Source: Takakia lepidozioides
Taxonomy: Eukaryota > Streptophyta > Takakiopsida > Takakiales > Takakiaceae
Reading direction: 5' to 3'
NCBI GenBank assembly: GCA_030704615.1
Contig: CM060731.1
Coordinates: 18,354,001 to 18,418,000 of the forward strand
DNA length: 64,000 bases
Of this stretch, positions 33,301 to 44,863 are shown in pieces. A program made the position numbers and the translations under genes. How positions within the stretch are numbered: the first letter of the stretch is position 1; each line of letters opens with the position of its first letter. Under the pieces are notes generated by a model, which was given only the letters and a program-made list of their open reading frames with translations, made no database searches and was not told where the DNA came from.

Positions 33301-36300
33301 TGCAGAGTTCAGTAAAAAAAAGGAAGGGAATTGCAGGGAAGGATGCGAACGAGCATAAGTCTCTTACTCCAGCAAAGTGTGCACCAACTATTGCGCCAAC
33401 TGCTGTGATGAGTGGCGCAGTTGTTCCAACTTACGAAAAACCAGCCCCGCCCACTCCACAGACTGACGTTCCAGCTCCCTTGTATCCACCAGTATCGGCT
33501 CCTCCCTCGTATCCGCTTATGTACCCGTAGTATCCTGCCATGTCAGGGTATAATCTGCATGGGCACATGCCGTATCCTCACTATCAACCTGCAAACAATG
33601 ATCCTCGGTGCCAGAATTACAATTCTTTTGCTCCACCTGCAGGCGCTCCAATGCATGATCCTAGTCAAGGTGGGTATTCCATTTACCACCATTATGGAAT
33701 GCATCCCCATAGTATGTATCCTCCTCGGCCTATGTACAACCAACCTACTTCCTCCCTCTATCCTACCAACCCTGCAAGACCACACCAGGGGCAGGTCCAG
33801 TATGGTGGCCACCAACCTTCAGGATCCAACTACAGTGGAGTACAACAGTCGGCACCTTCAAGCTTCACTGCACTGCGGCCACCTCTTTATCCAACATCTT
33901 CAGGTACACCTAATACCCTGAAAGGGAGGCATTCTGAAACAGACCGAGGATGCATTTGCTCCGCATCATCCTATGGGGTGGGAGACAACATTCCAGCCCC
34001 AACAAAGTGAAGGTGGTAACATGCAAGGTACTGCTGAAACCTTGCAGGATTCCAGCCTTACTCCTGGGGGGACATCAGGTGTGACTCCTATAGAACGCAA
34101 AAATGCTTTAAGGAGGGAAAGAAGGGCACTTGCAAAAGATCTGAGAGACCAGGCTGCTCAGAATGTGGCTGTAGGGAGGAGGAAATTTTTCATTTCTTGT
34201 GATGAACTTGGAAACCCTAAAGGTCCTGCTCAGAACCAGTGGATGACAGCTCTGCGAGGGCAGTGTCAACATTTGTTGGACTGATCATTGTATGCTCAGG
34301 ATCAACCATTACACTTAATTGAAAAGATCATGGAGATCTTGGCTTCAGATTGGGAATACAGACCTCCTGGTCTTAACATAAAGGTTATTACAAAAACAAT
34401 TTGCGGGCAGCTCAAGTACCAACGAAATAAGCTGTTCAAAATTTACTATAGTGTGGGGCTGCCCAAACCCCATCATGTGCCAGACAAGACATGGGCACAA
34501 CTAGTTGTTAGTTGGGGTTCCACTGATTTCAAGAAATTCCAGGCAAATGGTGTCAAGGCGCGGGGATGTGTGAAGAATACATCTCGATCGGGTCGCAGTG
34601 GAATCATCGGTGTTGTAGCACGACTGGTATACTTCTCTTACAACATAGGAAGTTCCCACATTGTTTTGCATTGACAAACTTTATGTGTTGGGTTTTTTTG
34701 GATGGAGCTCAGAGTCTATTCCTATATGGATGGAATTAGTACACATTGCTACTACTTGGGGGCCTTCTCAGAGTTGGGCGCCAGCAAGAAACTAAGCACT
34801 CTTATTGAGGGGGAGTCATTGACGCTATCCTAGATAATTCTTTACTGGTGGCAGTGTGCTATGCTAGTCATTTACACTTGCAAGTTTGTTGCAATCACAG
34901 GAGAAGGAGACTGGACGTACACCAAGTTTGCAGGAGATCGCCGGTAGCGCCAGGAGTGACAAAGGCTACGGGTCGGGGTGTACAGGCAGTGCAGCCACAA
35001 CGGTATATAAACTCAGTACCAATTCTGGTGTGAATTACATATTCGTGATTTCCATGCCATTGCTCGTTGCCGTTTGGTTCTCTTTTCTTACTAGTTCATC
35101 AGTCAGTGTAGTGAATTGTTACTTTGGAGGTGTTCTATGTGATGGGGCAGGGAATTGGTTCACTAGCAGCTCGCCTCGATGCTATGGAAAACAAACAAGT
35201 GCAGATGGAAGCCAGCTCCAAGGCAGCTTTGGAAGCAGTCCAAGTCCAATTGGAGGCAGCAGCTGCATTCAACATTACGCTCGCAGCTAAACTTGGCATG
35301 AATGTGCCATATTCACAGCCTACAAGTCCACCATGCACCACCTTTGCGCCACAGACAACAAATGAGACTATTTCTCATGTTATGGGCTCACCACTCAACC
35401 TGTTCAAGGCAGTTTCTTCACCGCCACCAAAGCCAAACACAATAGGCTCATTGTTTGGGCTTTCAGAAATAGAGAGGGATAATGACATGGAGGGTTGGTT
35501 TGAAGGTGAACTCAATCCATCCCCCCATATTGTTGAGGCAACTGCAAAGTGTTCATCAGTTTTGTTGACCCCTACACCAGTAGCACTGCCGGCATATGTA
35601 CTACCATCTCAATATGCCTGTGAGGTCTCCATGAATTTGCAGAGTGCCCCACAGAAAGGTGTGTCTTTTGTACATGATAATCATGTACAAGTTGTAGGTA
35701 ATTGCCCTTCGGCAACTGAGAGGCAGAAACACGTCCTTATACTTGACTTGAATGGATTGTTATGTGAGAGCAGACTACGAACAAGGGAATACCTAGAGCC
35801 CACTGTCACCTCCAGACCTGGGTGTCAGGAGTTTCTGGACCGATGCCTTCAGATTTTTGATGTAGGTGTATGGTCTTCCGTGTCATTGAGTAATGTCCTT
35901 CCAGTTGTGAAAGCTTTGTTTCGTGGGAAGCAACCAAAGATGGTGCTTCACCAAGACTATTGTGACCAGCCTGTGGGAATGGTGGACCCTTTCAATCCTT
36001 CTAAAACTGTCATGTACAAGAACTTATGTAAGTTTTGGAAGGACTACAGCCATTACAATCCAACCAATACTTTGCTAGTGGACGATTCCCCACTCACTTG
36101 CTTACCCAACCCTGCAAATAATTGCATCTTCCCGTATCCATGGAAGTTGAGGGATCAGCCAAACTGCAAGAGGCTTATGAAAGAATTACTGCCTTGGTTA
36201 GAGGGTGTATCCAAGGCTGCACACATCCCTGAGTATGTGTCAGGGCACCCATACAGATATGGGCAGCCCAACTACTTGTTCAATACTGCAGCCATGGGTA

Positions 36301-37255
36301 GTGGATCACAACAATATGCAAAGGCATCCGAACCAGGGCTTCCTGCTGCCAGAGTTCCAACGACTTTGCCTCCCGATGCAACAACAAAGCATAATCAAAG
36401 AAAGGTGAGAGCAAAAGTTTCAATGCTTGGGCGCGTGGGTGGATTTGTATTGTTAATGCTACTTCACAATGTGTGTCATTCGTGCTATTCTCATTTTTTG
36501 ATCGTTGTGTCATTCAATATACAGATGGTGAAACCAGTGAAGCGTTCAATGGACAGGGAGAGTACAATATGTGCTATCAATCAGACTACAACCACAGTGG
36601 ATCTAACTGAACCACAGGGTGACCAACAAAATCCGCACAGTGTAAGTACTTCATTTGTGCAATTTTGTTTCCTTGTCTGATGCTGGATCAATACACCTCC
36701 TATGTATCGCCACATAGCTGCAGGCCCAACAACCTATAAAGGTAGTTTTGTGACATCGTCCTACCACATCCATGTTGACCATGCATAACCTGCTACCAAC
36801 TAGGTATGGCACCGTTCCAGCTTTGATCATGTCAGCATGTAGTATAGAGACAAGCAAATGCAATTCGGAATTGGAAGTATTGCAATAGGTAGGGTTGGGG
36901 TGTTTGCTGGAAGAACTTCAATGTCATTTTGCAGGAGTGTCAAGTTGTCAGTCTCTGTTCTCCAGGGTTCATTTCTGATATAGGAATCTGGTTTTTGTTG
37001 CAGTTTCAGATCGGCGACAAGGTGTTATTGTTTGATCCTTGTGCACCAAAAAGAAGGGCAGGTGTGGGATATATTGCTGGATTTCCGAAAGCAAATGTGC
37101 CAGACAACTATTACCGTATCCATGTGAAATCGGTCATGATTTCAGAGGTTGTGTTGCCGTACCCGGACTACTCTGTTACCCCTAATTATACCACATTGGG
37201 TGACACGCAGGGAAGTTCCACCTTATGGTCTGAAAAGTTTCTTAAACACGCGTGA
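33300..37255 (+). pseudogene. CACTA (En/Spm) TnpA-like gene with inserted FCP1-like domain
   Basis: Exons in order: Pro/Tyr-rich region (33300-34000); Transposase_24/Ptta-like domain (33990-34637; RERRALAKDL, VGRRKFFISCDELGNP, CGQLKYQRNKLFKIYYSVG, WAQLVVSWGSTDFKKFQAN); a short exon after 34900 (EKETGRTPSLQEIAGSA); a coiled coil (LAARLDAMENKQ) that runs straight into an FCP1/NIF phosphatase-like domain; and a last exon (IGDKVLLFDP..., YYRIHVKSVMISEVVLP) similar to the TNP1/En-Spm C-terminal family. Consensus borders are visible at 34638 (CTG|GTATAC), 36408 (AAAG|GTGAGA) and before 37008 (TTGCAG). Inactivation signs: in-frame TAG at 33528, in-frame TGA at 34282, and a frameshift near 33940. Confidence 0.75.
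35730..36158 (+). CDS. FCP1/NIF (HAD phosphatase-like) domain within the CACTA gene
   Basis: About 143 residues. Motif I reads LILDLNGLL, so the first Asp of the DxDx(T/V) signature is present and the second is Asn, as in a plant DxNGLL subfamily of HAD/FCP1 proteins. Then come VTSRPGCQEFLDRC, VGVWSSVSLSNV, and motif III with TLLVDDSPLTCLPNPANNCIFP. The domain is continuous and without stops, and lies in frame between the coiled coil and the TnpA C-terminus. FCP1/SCP enzymes act on phospho-Ser of proteins such as the Pol II tail. With Asn in motif I, catalysis is doubtful. Confidence 0.8.
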
Positions 37256-38193
37256 TATTGAAGGTGCTACAAGTTTAGTTTAGTTTTCTTTATGGATTGA
37301 GGGTTGCTGAGACAGGTGAACAAAACAGCTCTTCTCACATGAACAATATTTTTTGAATTGATGCTCTTGCTATTCTCATGTATGATCACAAGATCCCCTT
37401 GTTCAAGGGCAACTTCATTTTCCCACATCAAGCCAAATTTTTCTTGTGTAGACATGAATGTGGTATTTTGCTGGTTGTTTGCTATATTTAATATTAATAA
37501 CATTACTATTGGTCAATGTGGTTAATAATACAATTATTATCCATGTTTTAAATAAGCTTTTGTTTAAATGAAACAAAACAAATAAAAATTCTAAAATAAT
37601 AATATATTACATATTAAATCAAGCAGCCAATGGCTTTTGGGGTGCTATCCCAATAATAATAATAATAATATGACAATTCATTTTGGCATTTGTCAACAAA
37701 TAATAATTGTTTACTTTTCGTCCAATAGGAACAAAACAATGGATATGACAGTATTCACACTAGTGTCATTGCGATCACACCACGACTTGAACCTGGTGTT
37801 AAATCTGTGTGAGAGAATCCGTAAGAAGAGCCCTTAATATCTATTATTTATTTAATAATTCTGATGGACTCTATTACGTGGCATTCCCTTTGACATACAT
37901 GTGGCAGACATGGTGGCAATGAGGTGTAATAAGTACCGTAGAAAGACCATTAAGATTACTTAGTCAAAATAGTAGTTGAACTAACCAGTCAAAACGGCCG
38001 TCAAAATATCCGTCAAAAGAGCCACCTAAACCTACTGCCACATCAGGTGCAAGTTTGGTGTGAGATGGTTTTTTTCACAGGACCAAGAAAGTTCACATGT
38101 GGTGCAAAGGACTAGGTTAACCTAACACCAAGGGGGGGTGTGAACTTGGGCTCTTTTCACACCAAAATGTGTGAGAAAAGCCGTTAAAAAAAA
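37256..38193 (+). other. CACTA subterminal region
   Basis: AT-rich non-coding sequence with AATAAT microsatellite (37652-37670) and, nearer the end, clustered short motifs (GGTTAACC, TCACACC, AAAATGTGTGAGAAAAG), as expected of TnpA-binding subterminal repeats. No gene is seen. Confidence 0.5.
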
Positions 38194-38211
38194 CCGGTTT
38201 CTGTATTAGTG
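38194..38211 (+). repeat. CACTA 3' terminal inverted repeat
   Basis: CCGGTTTCTGTATTAGTG, whose complement starts CACTAATACAG, the diagnostic CACTA tip. The base after it (38212) is the first base of the duplicated Ulp1 segment, and the flanking CTA (38212-38214) is a possible 3-bp target duplication. The partner repeat was not found in this window. Confidence 0.8.
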
Positions 38212-39246
38212 CTAAAACAACGGTACTTGACAAAGTTCAGAATGGTGTCGGACCCTCCTGGGGCGCCCGAAGTGAAGTTTTATTATGGCGATGCCTTCCT
38301 GGCTTCTAGTCCGTTACAGTTTTACTTGGAAGAGACAGATTTTGAGCCGATGTATAAAATAAGAGCAACTGTCACAGATGCATTGCTCTCGGGTTACAAC
38401 AAACTTCTGGAGGCCAAATTGTTTAAGGCTATCGCACCTGAGTTTGTCATCTGTGCTCCTTTCCAATGGCATGTCATGCGTACCAATGGTAACGATCTGC
38501 AGACGCTATTCGGGTTGGTGCAAGAATGGTACACTCAGGATGCCCGAGGGATGGTGTTCACAAAGAATCGAGATCTTGTGGACGTGGTTGTCATCCCTAT
38601 TGTCTTCGAGTAAGTAATTTCAGCGTTGACTGAGCATGTTGGGTTACACTCCTCTATTCTAGACTGAGTTGCACTAGTGACTGCTGACTAGTTGTGTAAC
38701 ACCGTTTAGAGTTATAGTACAAAGGGTTACACTACTGGGTTACACCACAGCCGGGTTACACCACAATGGGTTTCATTGGAGATGTTTTTTTCTATTCTGA
38801 CGTAACGGCTTTGTTTGTGTTGTAGTGATCACTGGAGTGTTGCTGTTTTAGAGCGCCGAGGTCGGATAGTACATTTGGACTCCCATAAAACCATTGCCCG
38901 ACCCAAACTCATTGAAGGAATTTTGCGAAATTTTGCCATTGCGTTCTTTGATTTCATGCCTGGATGTGATGACTTCAGTTACGTCATGGAGATGATGGAA
39001 TGGTTTGAGGCCAGTGTCCCCCAGCAACGGAGCTGTTGGGAGTGCGACTATTATGCACTTTGTTTTGTGCAATTTTACTTGGAGTGGAAGTTCAATGTGA
39101 AAACCACAGAAGATCGAACCCGTCATAGGCGGGCGTTTACTGCAAGTTGGTTCAACGAGTCAACCATGATAGCTTCCCGTACTCATATGATTAGTTGGCT
39201 GTGTGACGAGATGGACAAAGACTTGGTCAGATGGCCAAAGAAATAA
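38212..39246 (+). pseudogene. Ulp1/C48 protease gene end, copy 2
   Basis: Exons 38212-38609 and 38826-39246, with a GTAAGT...TTGTAG intron of 216 nt; the join again gives PIVFDDHW. Catalytic residues H, D, Q and C are all present, but the residue after the nucleophile Cys is Asp (CWECDYY) and not Gly as in copy 1. All upstream exons are missing because the CACTA terminus lies at the exact start of the exon. Without them it is a fragment. Confidence 0.8.
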
Positions 39247-39279
39247 ATAGCGTCTCTTGATGCATTTTTGCTTCTATGT

Positions 39280-40144
39280 GGTTTGTTCGTAACACTTCAC
39301 AGTTTGGGTTTCATGCAATGGGCTTACATGGGGTTACACCTTATAAGGTTACATGAAGTGGAATCATAGACAAGTACTTGGGTACACCTTTGGGCCCTGG
39401 GGCAATGGGCTTACACTCTGTGGGTTCACACATAAGTGATGGGTTACACCATGCCGGGTCTCACAACGTGGGGTTACACTTATGGGTTACATACAATGGG
39501 CCTAGGGTTACATGGTTGGGCCTTCCTGGCTATGTCAGGGTCACGTTGCTGAAACAATATACTTTCGTGGCATGTAACCCCACCTCGACTATGCGCATTT
39601 GTTTTATTTTTTATTTTTTTCGCACTGAAGTGTTTGTGCACTGAAGTTCTCAGATTTATACTACATGGGGTTACATACATGAGGGCTATGTACAATGGGT
39701 TACATACGATGGGGTCACAATAGTGTGGGGGTAACATCTGGTCGGGCTACATACTTCTTGGAGTTACAACACTCTGGGTTACACTCACTCAAGAGGGTTA
39801 CACAGTTCTAAGTTACACTGTGCACAATGAAAGTGGGCAGGGTTGCCTATACAAGGGCTACGTGTCGTGGGGATACATAAGATGGGGTGATGTAGCATTG
39901 GGGTTTATAGCGTGCACCCCAAATTGTACAATGGGTTACATGCGATGGGGTGACATCAATGGGGGTTACATGTGGTCGGGATACATACTTCTTGGGGTTA
40001 CACAGCAACAAGTTACACTCCGGAGGGCTACACTGGTCCATAACATAGGTTGAACGGAATGATTATCTACCTCATGGATTACACGTCCATGGGTTACACA
40101 CAAATTGGGTTACACATAGAGGGGTTACACATACAGGGGCTAGT
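39280..40144 (+). repeat. GGGTTACAC satellite, copy 2 of the spacer
   Basis: The mirror of 2313-3150: GGGTTACA units downstream of the Ulp1 stop, G-rich strand on plus here because the whole segment is inverted. So relative to the Ulp1 gene the orientation is conserved. Confidence 0.85.
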
Positions 40145-42475
40145 CCTCGACTGGAATGAGAAGAGTCTTATTAGTCAGTTTCGATGTTGATTAACAGAGG
40201 ATGTAAAATATTTGTTGCTGACAATGCCAAACTTGAGCACATTGAGCGAATTCATCACCCAAGTCTTTGCATGCGATAATCATTTGTTCGAAATACGTCA
40301 AGAGAAGCGATCTGGATGGTCGACGACGCATCATGCCGCTGCTACTACGGCACCAAACACAACGATCCATCAGACATCCGGTAGTGAACCTATGCAGATT
40401 GATGCTGTCCGATTCAAGCCATTGACGCCACAAGAAAAACAAAGACGGCGCTCGAATAGATTATGCCTCTATTGCGGAGAAGAAGATCGCATAGCATTAA
40501 ACTGCCCCAACAAGAGAAGATTAAAAGCTCGAGGCGTAACTCAAGTATTCGATACGAGGAGGTCGAAAAACAAAGATGTCCAGTCACAGTAGGGACCATG
40601 CGGCTGGACACCACAAATTCCTCACCAAAAAAATGTTTCTTTCTACCTCCAGACCCTGCACCTTGCTTCACAGTTCCAGCAAAAATCAGAGTGCAAAATC
40701 GAGATATCTCTGTAGAAGCACTTTTGGACTCAGGGCCTTCAACATGTTTTATTGACAAAAACTTTGCGAAGAGACACAATTTAACGCTCGTAAAGAAGAA
40801 ACTTTCGGCCTCCGTTGAAGTCATCGATGGACGACCGTTAGCATCAGGAAATGTTGACCATGAAACTCGACCACTTGAAGTGAGGCTTGAAGATCAAGCA
40901 TCACATATTGTTTTCAACATCATCCAGTCTCCAACGAATCCTGTGATCCTTGGACTTCCCTGGTTCGTACTTCACAATCCTGACATCGACTGACGATCGC
41001 GAAAAATTTCTGCAAGACAAAAATGTAGAAATATCAAAGGTATTCAATCCATGTTCCTTGGAGCTAGAGCTTTTATGAGAGCTACCAAAAAGGATGTGGC
41101 ATTTGCAGTTTATGCGACTCCGATCAAGACCACAACAGACAAAGGTACTTCGACATTACCCACTCAATATCAAGATTCCAAGGATGTCTTCGAGAAGAAA
41201 AATGCAGACATATTGCCAGAACATCGACCTTATGACTGTGTAATTGAGTTACAAGAAGGAGCCCAACCACCATTCGGCCCAATATATAACTTATCCCAGA
41301 CGGAGTTGGCTGTATTACGTGAGTACATTGATGAAAATTTGTCAAAGAACTTCATCCGACAATCAAAATCATCTGCGGGGGCGCCTATCTTGTTTGTGAA
41401 AAAGAAAGACGGATCATTACGCATGTGTGTGGACTACCACGGTCTCAACAAAATCACAGTTAAGAATCGTTATCCGTTGCCGTTGATTTCTGGGCTTCTC
41501 GATCAACTGGGACAAACGAAGATTTTCACCAAAATTGACTTGAGATGAGCTTATAACCTTGTACGGATAAAAGAAGGAGACGAATGGAAAACAGCTCTTC
41601 GAACAAGGTATGGACATTTTGAGTACAGTGTTATGCCTTTCGGTCTTACAAATGCTCCACCAATTTTCCAACATATGATGAATGACATCTTTCGAGAATT
41701 CTTAGATGACTTTGTAGTCATCTATTTGGACGACATTTTGATATTTTCACAGAATGAAGAAGAATATGGCCGTCATGTACGCATTGTCCTTGATAAATTA
41801 AGAGGAAGAGGACTATATGCCAAGTTGAAAAAATGTCTTTTCCATCAATCTGAGGTCGAATTTCTGGGCTACATTATTTCCGACAAAGGCGTCTTTATGG
41901 ATCAGAAAAAAATACAAACCGTCATCAAGTGGGTTAAACCAACTTCGGTCCGAGATGTACAATGTATTCTGGGATTTGCAAATTTCTATAGAATCTTCAT
42001 TAAGGACTACTCCAAAATTGCTGCGCCATTGACACGATTTACATGGAAGGACAAATGTGTATGAGACGAGAAGGCTGACCAAACATTTGAAAGGCTGAAG
42101 TAGGCATTTATAATGGCTCCAATACTGGTACATGCAGACCCATCTAAACCATTCTTTTTGGAAGCAGATGCATCGGACTTCGCACTTGGCGCGGTACTCT
42201 CTTAATACGGTACAGATGACCAACTCCACCCTGTTGGTTTTCGTTCTCGCAAATTTTCCGCTGCAGAGATCAATTATGAAATCCATGACAAAGAATTTCT
42301 AGCGATTATCGATGCTTTTGAGGAGTGACGTCATCTATTGGAGGGAGCTAAACATCAAGTCACTGTCTATACCGATCACAAAAACCTCGAGTATTTTATG
42401 AGTGCTCGTATTTTGAATCGATGTCAAGCGAGATGAAGTATGTCACTAGCTAGGTTTGATTTTGTTATTACCTAC
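40145..42475 (+). pseudogene. Ty3 element 2 (Tf1/sushi-like): gag C-term, protease, RT, RNase H
   Basis: Gag resumes with LDWNEKSLISQFR at 40145 (TGA follows), then LRTFSEFITQ-like text and a knuckle CLYCGEEDRIALNC in which His is Arg. Protease: ALLDSGPSTCFID near 40725. [23 protein letters not shown], stop TGA at 41546, [44 protein letters not shown], then stop at 42062. RNase [24 protein letters not shown]. The wording (QGK.DALSRR, EYF..., YLDD) is that of the Tf1/sushi/Tcn1-like branch and differs from element 1. Several stops make it dead. A solo LTR interrupts it at VITY|RPGH. Confidence 0.85.
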
Positions 42476-43216
42476 TGTCGCACACCTCACTTCGGTAAGT
42501 TCCCCTTCAAGTCATAATTACTCGCTTTGATGCGCGCACCTAACTCCCAACCTGGCCGCCGGGCCAACTTGGAGCTTCGGCTGCTCACCGGGACATAACG
42601 GTCCCCCTTTACTCTTCCACCAGACCCTCCACCAATTTGGGCCTAGTGAAAATTCCCTTTGGTAGATGGCAATCTGGAATAGCTCCTCACTCCTTGGTCG
42701 CTTTCCGGCTCGCTCGCTTACTCACTAGTTTTTGGTCACCAACGGGCTTGCACCGTTCTCGGGGTTACTACTCCCTATATATACTTCTGTGACTGTCCGC
42801 GGGGGTTTTACAAACAACCATGTCATTTTATGGCGAACCACCACGAAGACCCTCGACTCCCGGTGATGAGTCGTGGTGAGCCTTGGCCCACCCACCATGG
42901 CCCCATTGGACCGTGATGAGTCCCAAGACTCCCCACGACTCCCCACGACTCCCACCACAAGTTCTCCGCCCCATGGTGAGTCCTATGTCACCCCCACTAA
43001 GTCCCGCTAAGCTACCACCACCCCTTGTGGAGCCACCCCCACCGCAACCCGGTGTGCGGGGCTCCACCTAGTGAGCGCCTCCGCCTCCTTGCAGAGTGCC
43101 TTGGCACTCAAGGGTGCTTCAGCCCCCCTCCGTACCTATCGCTGCCACTGCCCCCACCACAGGGGCAGCCCCTCCTGCGTCCCGACCCCCTGCCCTCAAG
43201 GCAAAGGGCCGCGACA
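42476..43216 (-). mobile_element. Solo LTR of the Ty3 element 1 family
   Basis: 741 bp from TGTCGCACACCTCAC to GCCGCGACA, closely similar to 25232-25958 including the GGTGAGTC part. It sits inside the RNase H/integrase frame of element 2. Flanks CCTAC (42471-42475) and CATAC (43217-43221) are a 5-bp target duplication with one change. No internal region is present, so it arose by LTR-LTR recombination. Orientation is assigned by similarity to element 1. Confidence 0.9.
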
Positions 43217-43807
43217 CATACCGTCCCGGACATCTTCAAGGAAAACCAGATGCTCTTTCTCGACGATCGTATCTTGCGCCAAAAGTAGGGGATGCAACTT
43301 TTGACCAACAAAAATCCATCATGTTGAAACCATCAAATCTCCAATTGAATATGTTATCCATGTCCACCTATGACGATGCAAAGATCATAAAAGAGATTCA
43401 GGAAGCACTGAATAACGACCAATTTGCTACGACACTACGAAGTCAACTAAATCGACGTCGAGACAAGCCACATGTTACAAACGACTTTGAGTTCAAAGAT
43501 GGCTTACTTTATTTCAAGGGACTTCTCTATGTACCTCCAGGACCTACACGAATGCGAATTCTTTAAACATGTCATGATCTTTCGGCTGCAGGACATTTCG
43601 GCTTCAACAAAATAATGGAATTGATATCCAGGGACTATTGATGGCCACAAATGTGGAAACTCGTGAAATAATTTATAAAATCTTGTGACATGTGTGCTAG
43701 AGCGAAAGGACCATGACATCGACCTTACGGCCTTCTTCAACCATTACCCATTCCTAATGGTTCATGGTCGTCCGTGTCTATGGACTTTATTACGGACCTT
43801 CCAATTA
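43217..43807 (+). pseudogene. Integrase N-terminal part of Ty3 element 2
   Basis: After the solo LTR the frame continues RPGHLQGKPDALSRRSYLAP, then an HHCC finger (AAGHFGFNKIMEL...CDMCARAK) with stops, and [11 protein letters not shown] with the first catalytic Asp. Homology then stops at 43807, where segment A starts, so the rest of the integrase is absent. Confidence 0.85.
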
Positions 43808-44234
43808 AAGTACATGTCTGTTCATGGGTTGTTATTCACTTTGCCATTCCATCCACATTCAATCTATGTAACCCACTCAATGGGACACCCATGGGCCGGG
43901 GTGACACACCGCAGGGTTACACCGTCTGGGGTTTCATAACGTAACATAGCTCTACTTAGTGTAACTCGCATTTGTGGTACTCCACACAGTGTAACACAGA
44001 TGAGTGCGAACCTCTTCAGTGTAACTCATTGTGGTGTAACTCCAAGTGTAACTGCAATGTAACTATCAACAGTATAACCCAGTATGTAACCCCATAGAAT
44101 ATTGCTGTCAGTGGTGTAACTCTGAGAATTATAAGTCGATGACTACAATGTGACTACAGGGTCTGGGTTAGTCTGTCGGGGTTACATGACCCTTCAATAC
44201 AGAGTGGGAAGATGTTGAAGTCGAGCACCTTTAG
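43808..44234. repeat. Duplicated segment A, copy 2
   Basis: 427 bp, direct copy of 1884-2304. It joins the truncated integrase on the left and the gag N-terminal fragment (opposite strand) on the right. Confidence 0.9.
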
Positions 44235-44825
44235 CACGCAAGTTGTTGAAATTTGGCAGCATAAACGGAAGCATGACGTGCTCATTGTCAAAGATTTCGC
44301 ATCTTTGTCTGTACAACTCTCTCCCTATCATTTTCTCCAAACGTTGCAATGACCTCGGACATGAATGCTTTAAAATTGTATAGTAAATGCGAATTTTTTT
44401 TCTAATAGTGGTGCAAACCAAGATAGGGCAGTGCCTGATAGAAGGGTGCCCACGAATCCCACTTGAATACCTTCATCGGGGTAGCGTTGTGGATGTAGTC
44501 GTAGGAACAATCGTATTTGTTGAACAAAACCGCGAAATCTTGATCTTGTCCTATCAAATTTCTCGGGCACGCTGATATTTGGTTCTCTTGTAATCTGTTG
44601 AAGAGGAACCGTTGCAGTATGAGCTGTTGCAGTAGAGACTCATATGGTTGAAGATCCATTGTTCGACTCCTTTAACTCTGAAATTTGTTGTTGCAAATTG
44701 TGGAGAGTGTTGCCAAGATCTTGAGACTGATCAGCTTGTAATTGGGCGGTAGAAGAACGAAGTTCTTGCATCTGGAGTTGAAAACTCTGCAATGTGGCGA
44801 CCATTTCTGCAAATGTGCCTTCCAT
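44235..44825 (-). pseudogene. Gag N-terminal part of Ty3 element 2
   Basis: ATG at 44825-44823 (MEGTFAEMVATLQ) opens a coiled-coil region (LQMQELRSSTAQLQ, NLQQQISELKES). After frame changes comes the capsid text EKFDRTRSRFRGFVQQIRLFL, FVGTLLSGTALSWFAPLLE. The end (HASVYAAKFQQLAC) continues on the other strand at 40145. Stops and shifts near 44640, 44390 and 44300 inactivate it. Confidence 0.8.
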
Positions 44826-44846
44826 CTTAACTAACTGAGGAACAAA

Positions 44847-44861
44847 CTTTAGTCTCGCCAA
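44847..44861 (-). promoter_or_regulatory. Self-complementary primer site of Ty3 element 2
   Basis: The element strand reads TTGGCGAGACTAAAG two bases after the LTR end. It is not complementary to any tRNA 3' end I know (it lacks the TGG...-type match to initiator Met), but is the perfect 15-nt complement of CTTTAGTCTCGCCAA inside the LTR at 45168-45154, where transcription should start. This is the arrangement of self-priming Tf1/sushi elements. Confidence 0.75.
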
Positions 44862-44863
44862 AC

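Larger units (their letters stand above)
38212..40144. repeat. Duplicated segment B, copy 2 (inverted relative to copy 1)
   Basis: Near-identical reverse complement of 2313-4214, with one extra 15-bp satellite unit in the Ulp1 intron and another unit near 40105. Its left edge is the CACTA terminus and its right edge is an inversion breakpoint inside a Ty3 gag gene. Confidence 0.93.
40144..44235. other. Inverted segment (about 4.09 kb) bounded by two breakpoints
   Basis: Flipping 40145-44234 rejoins the Ty3-2 gag gene (AAKFQQLAC + LDWNEK; 3 nt missing) and at the same time rejoins segments A and B in the order seen in copy 1 (8 nt missing). Both junctions are repaired by the same single inversion, so the event is well supported. 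Confidence 0.85.

Noticed and set aside
43108-43311. Frames across the solo LTR (Pro/His-rich)
   Set aside because: All overlap LTR sequence shared with 19194-19736 and 25232-25958, so they are LTR translations.
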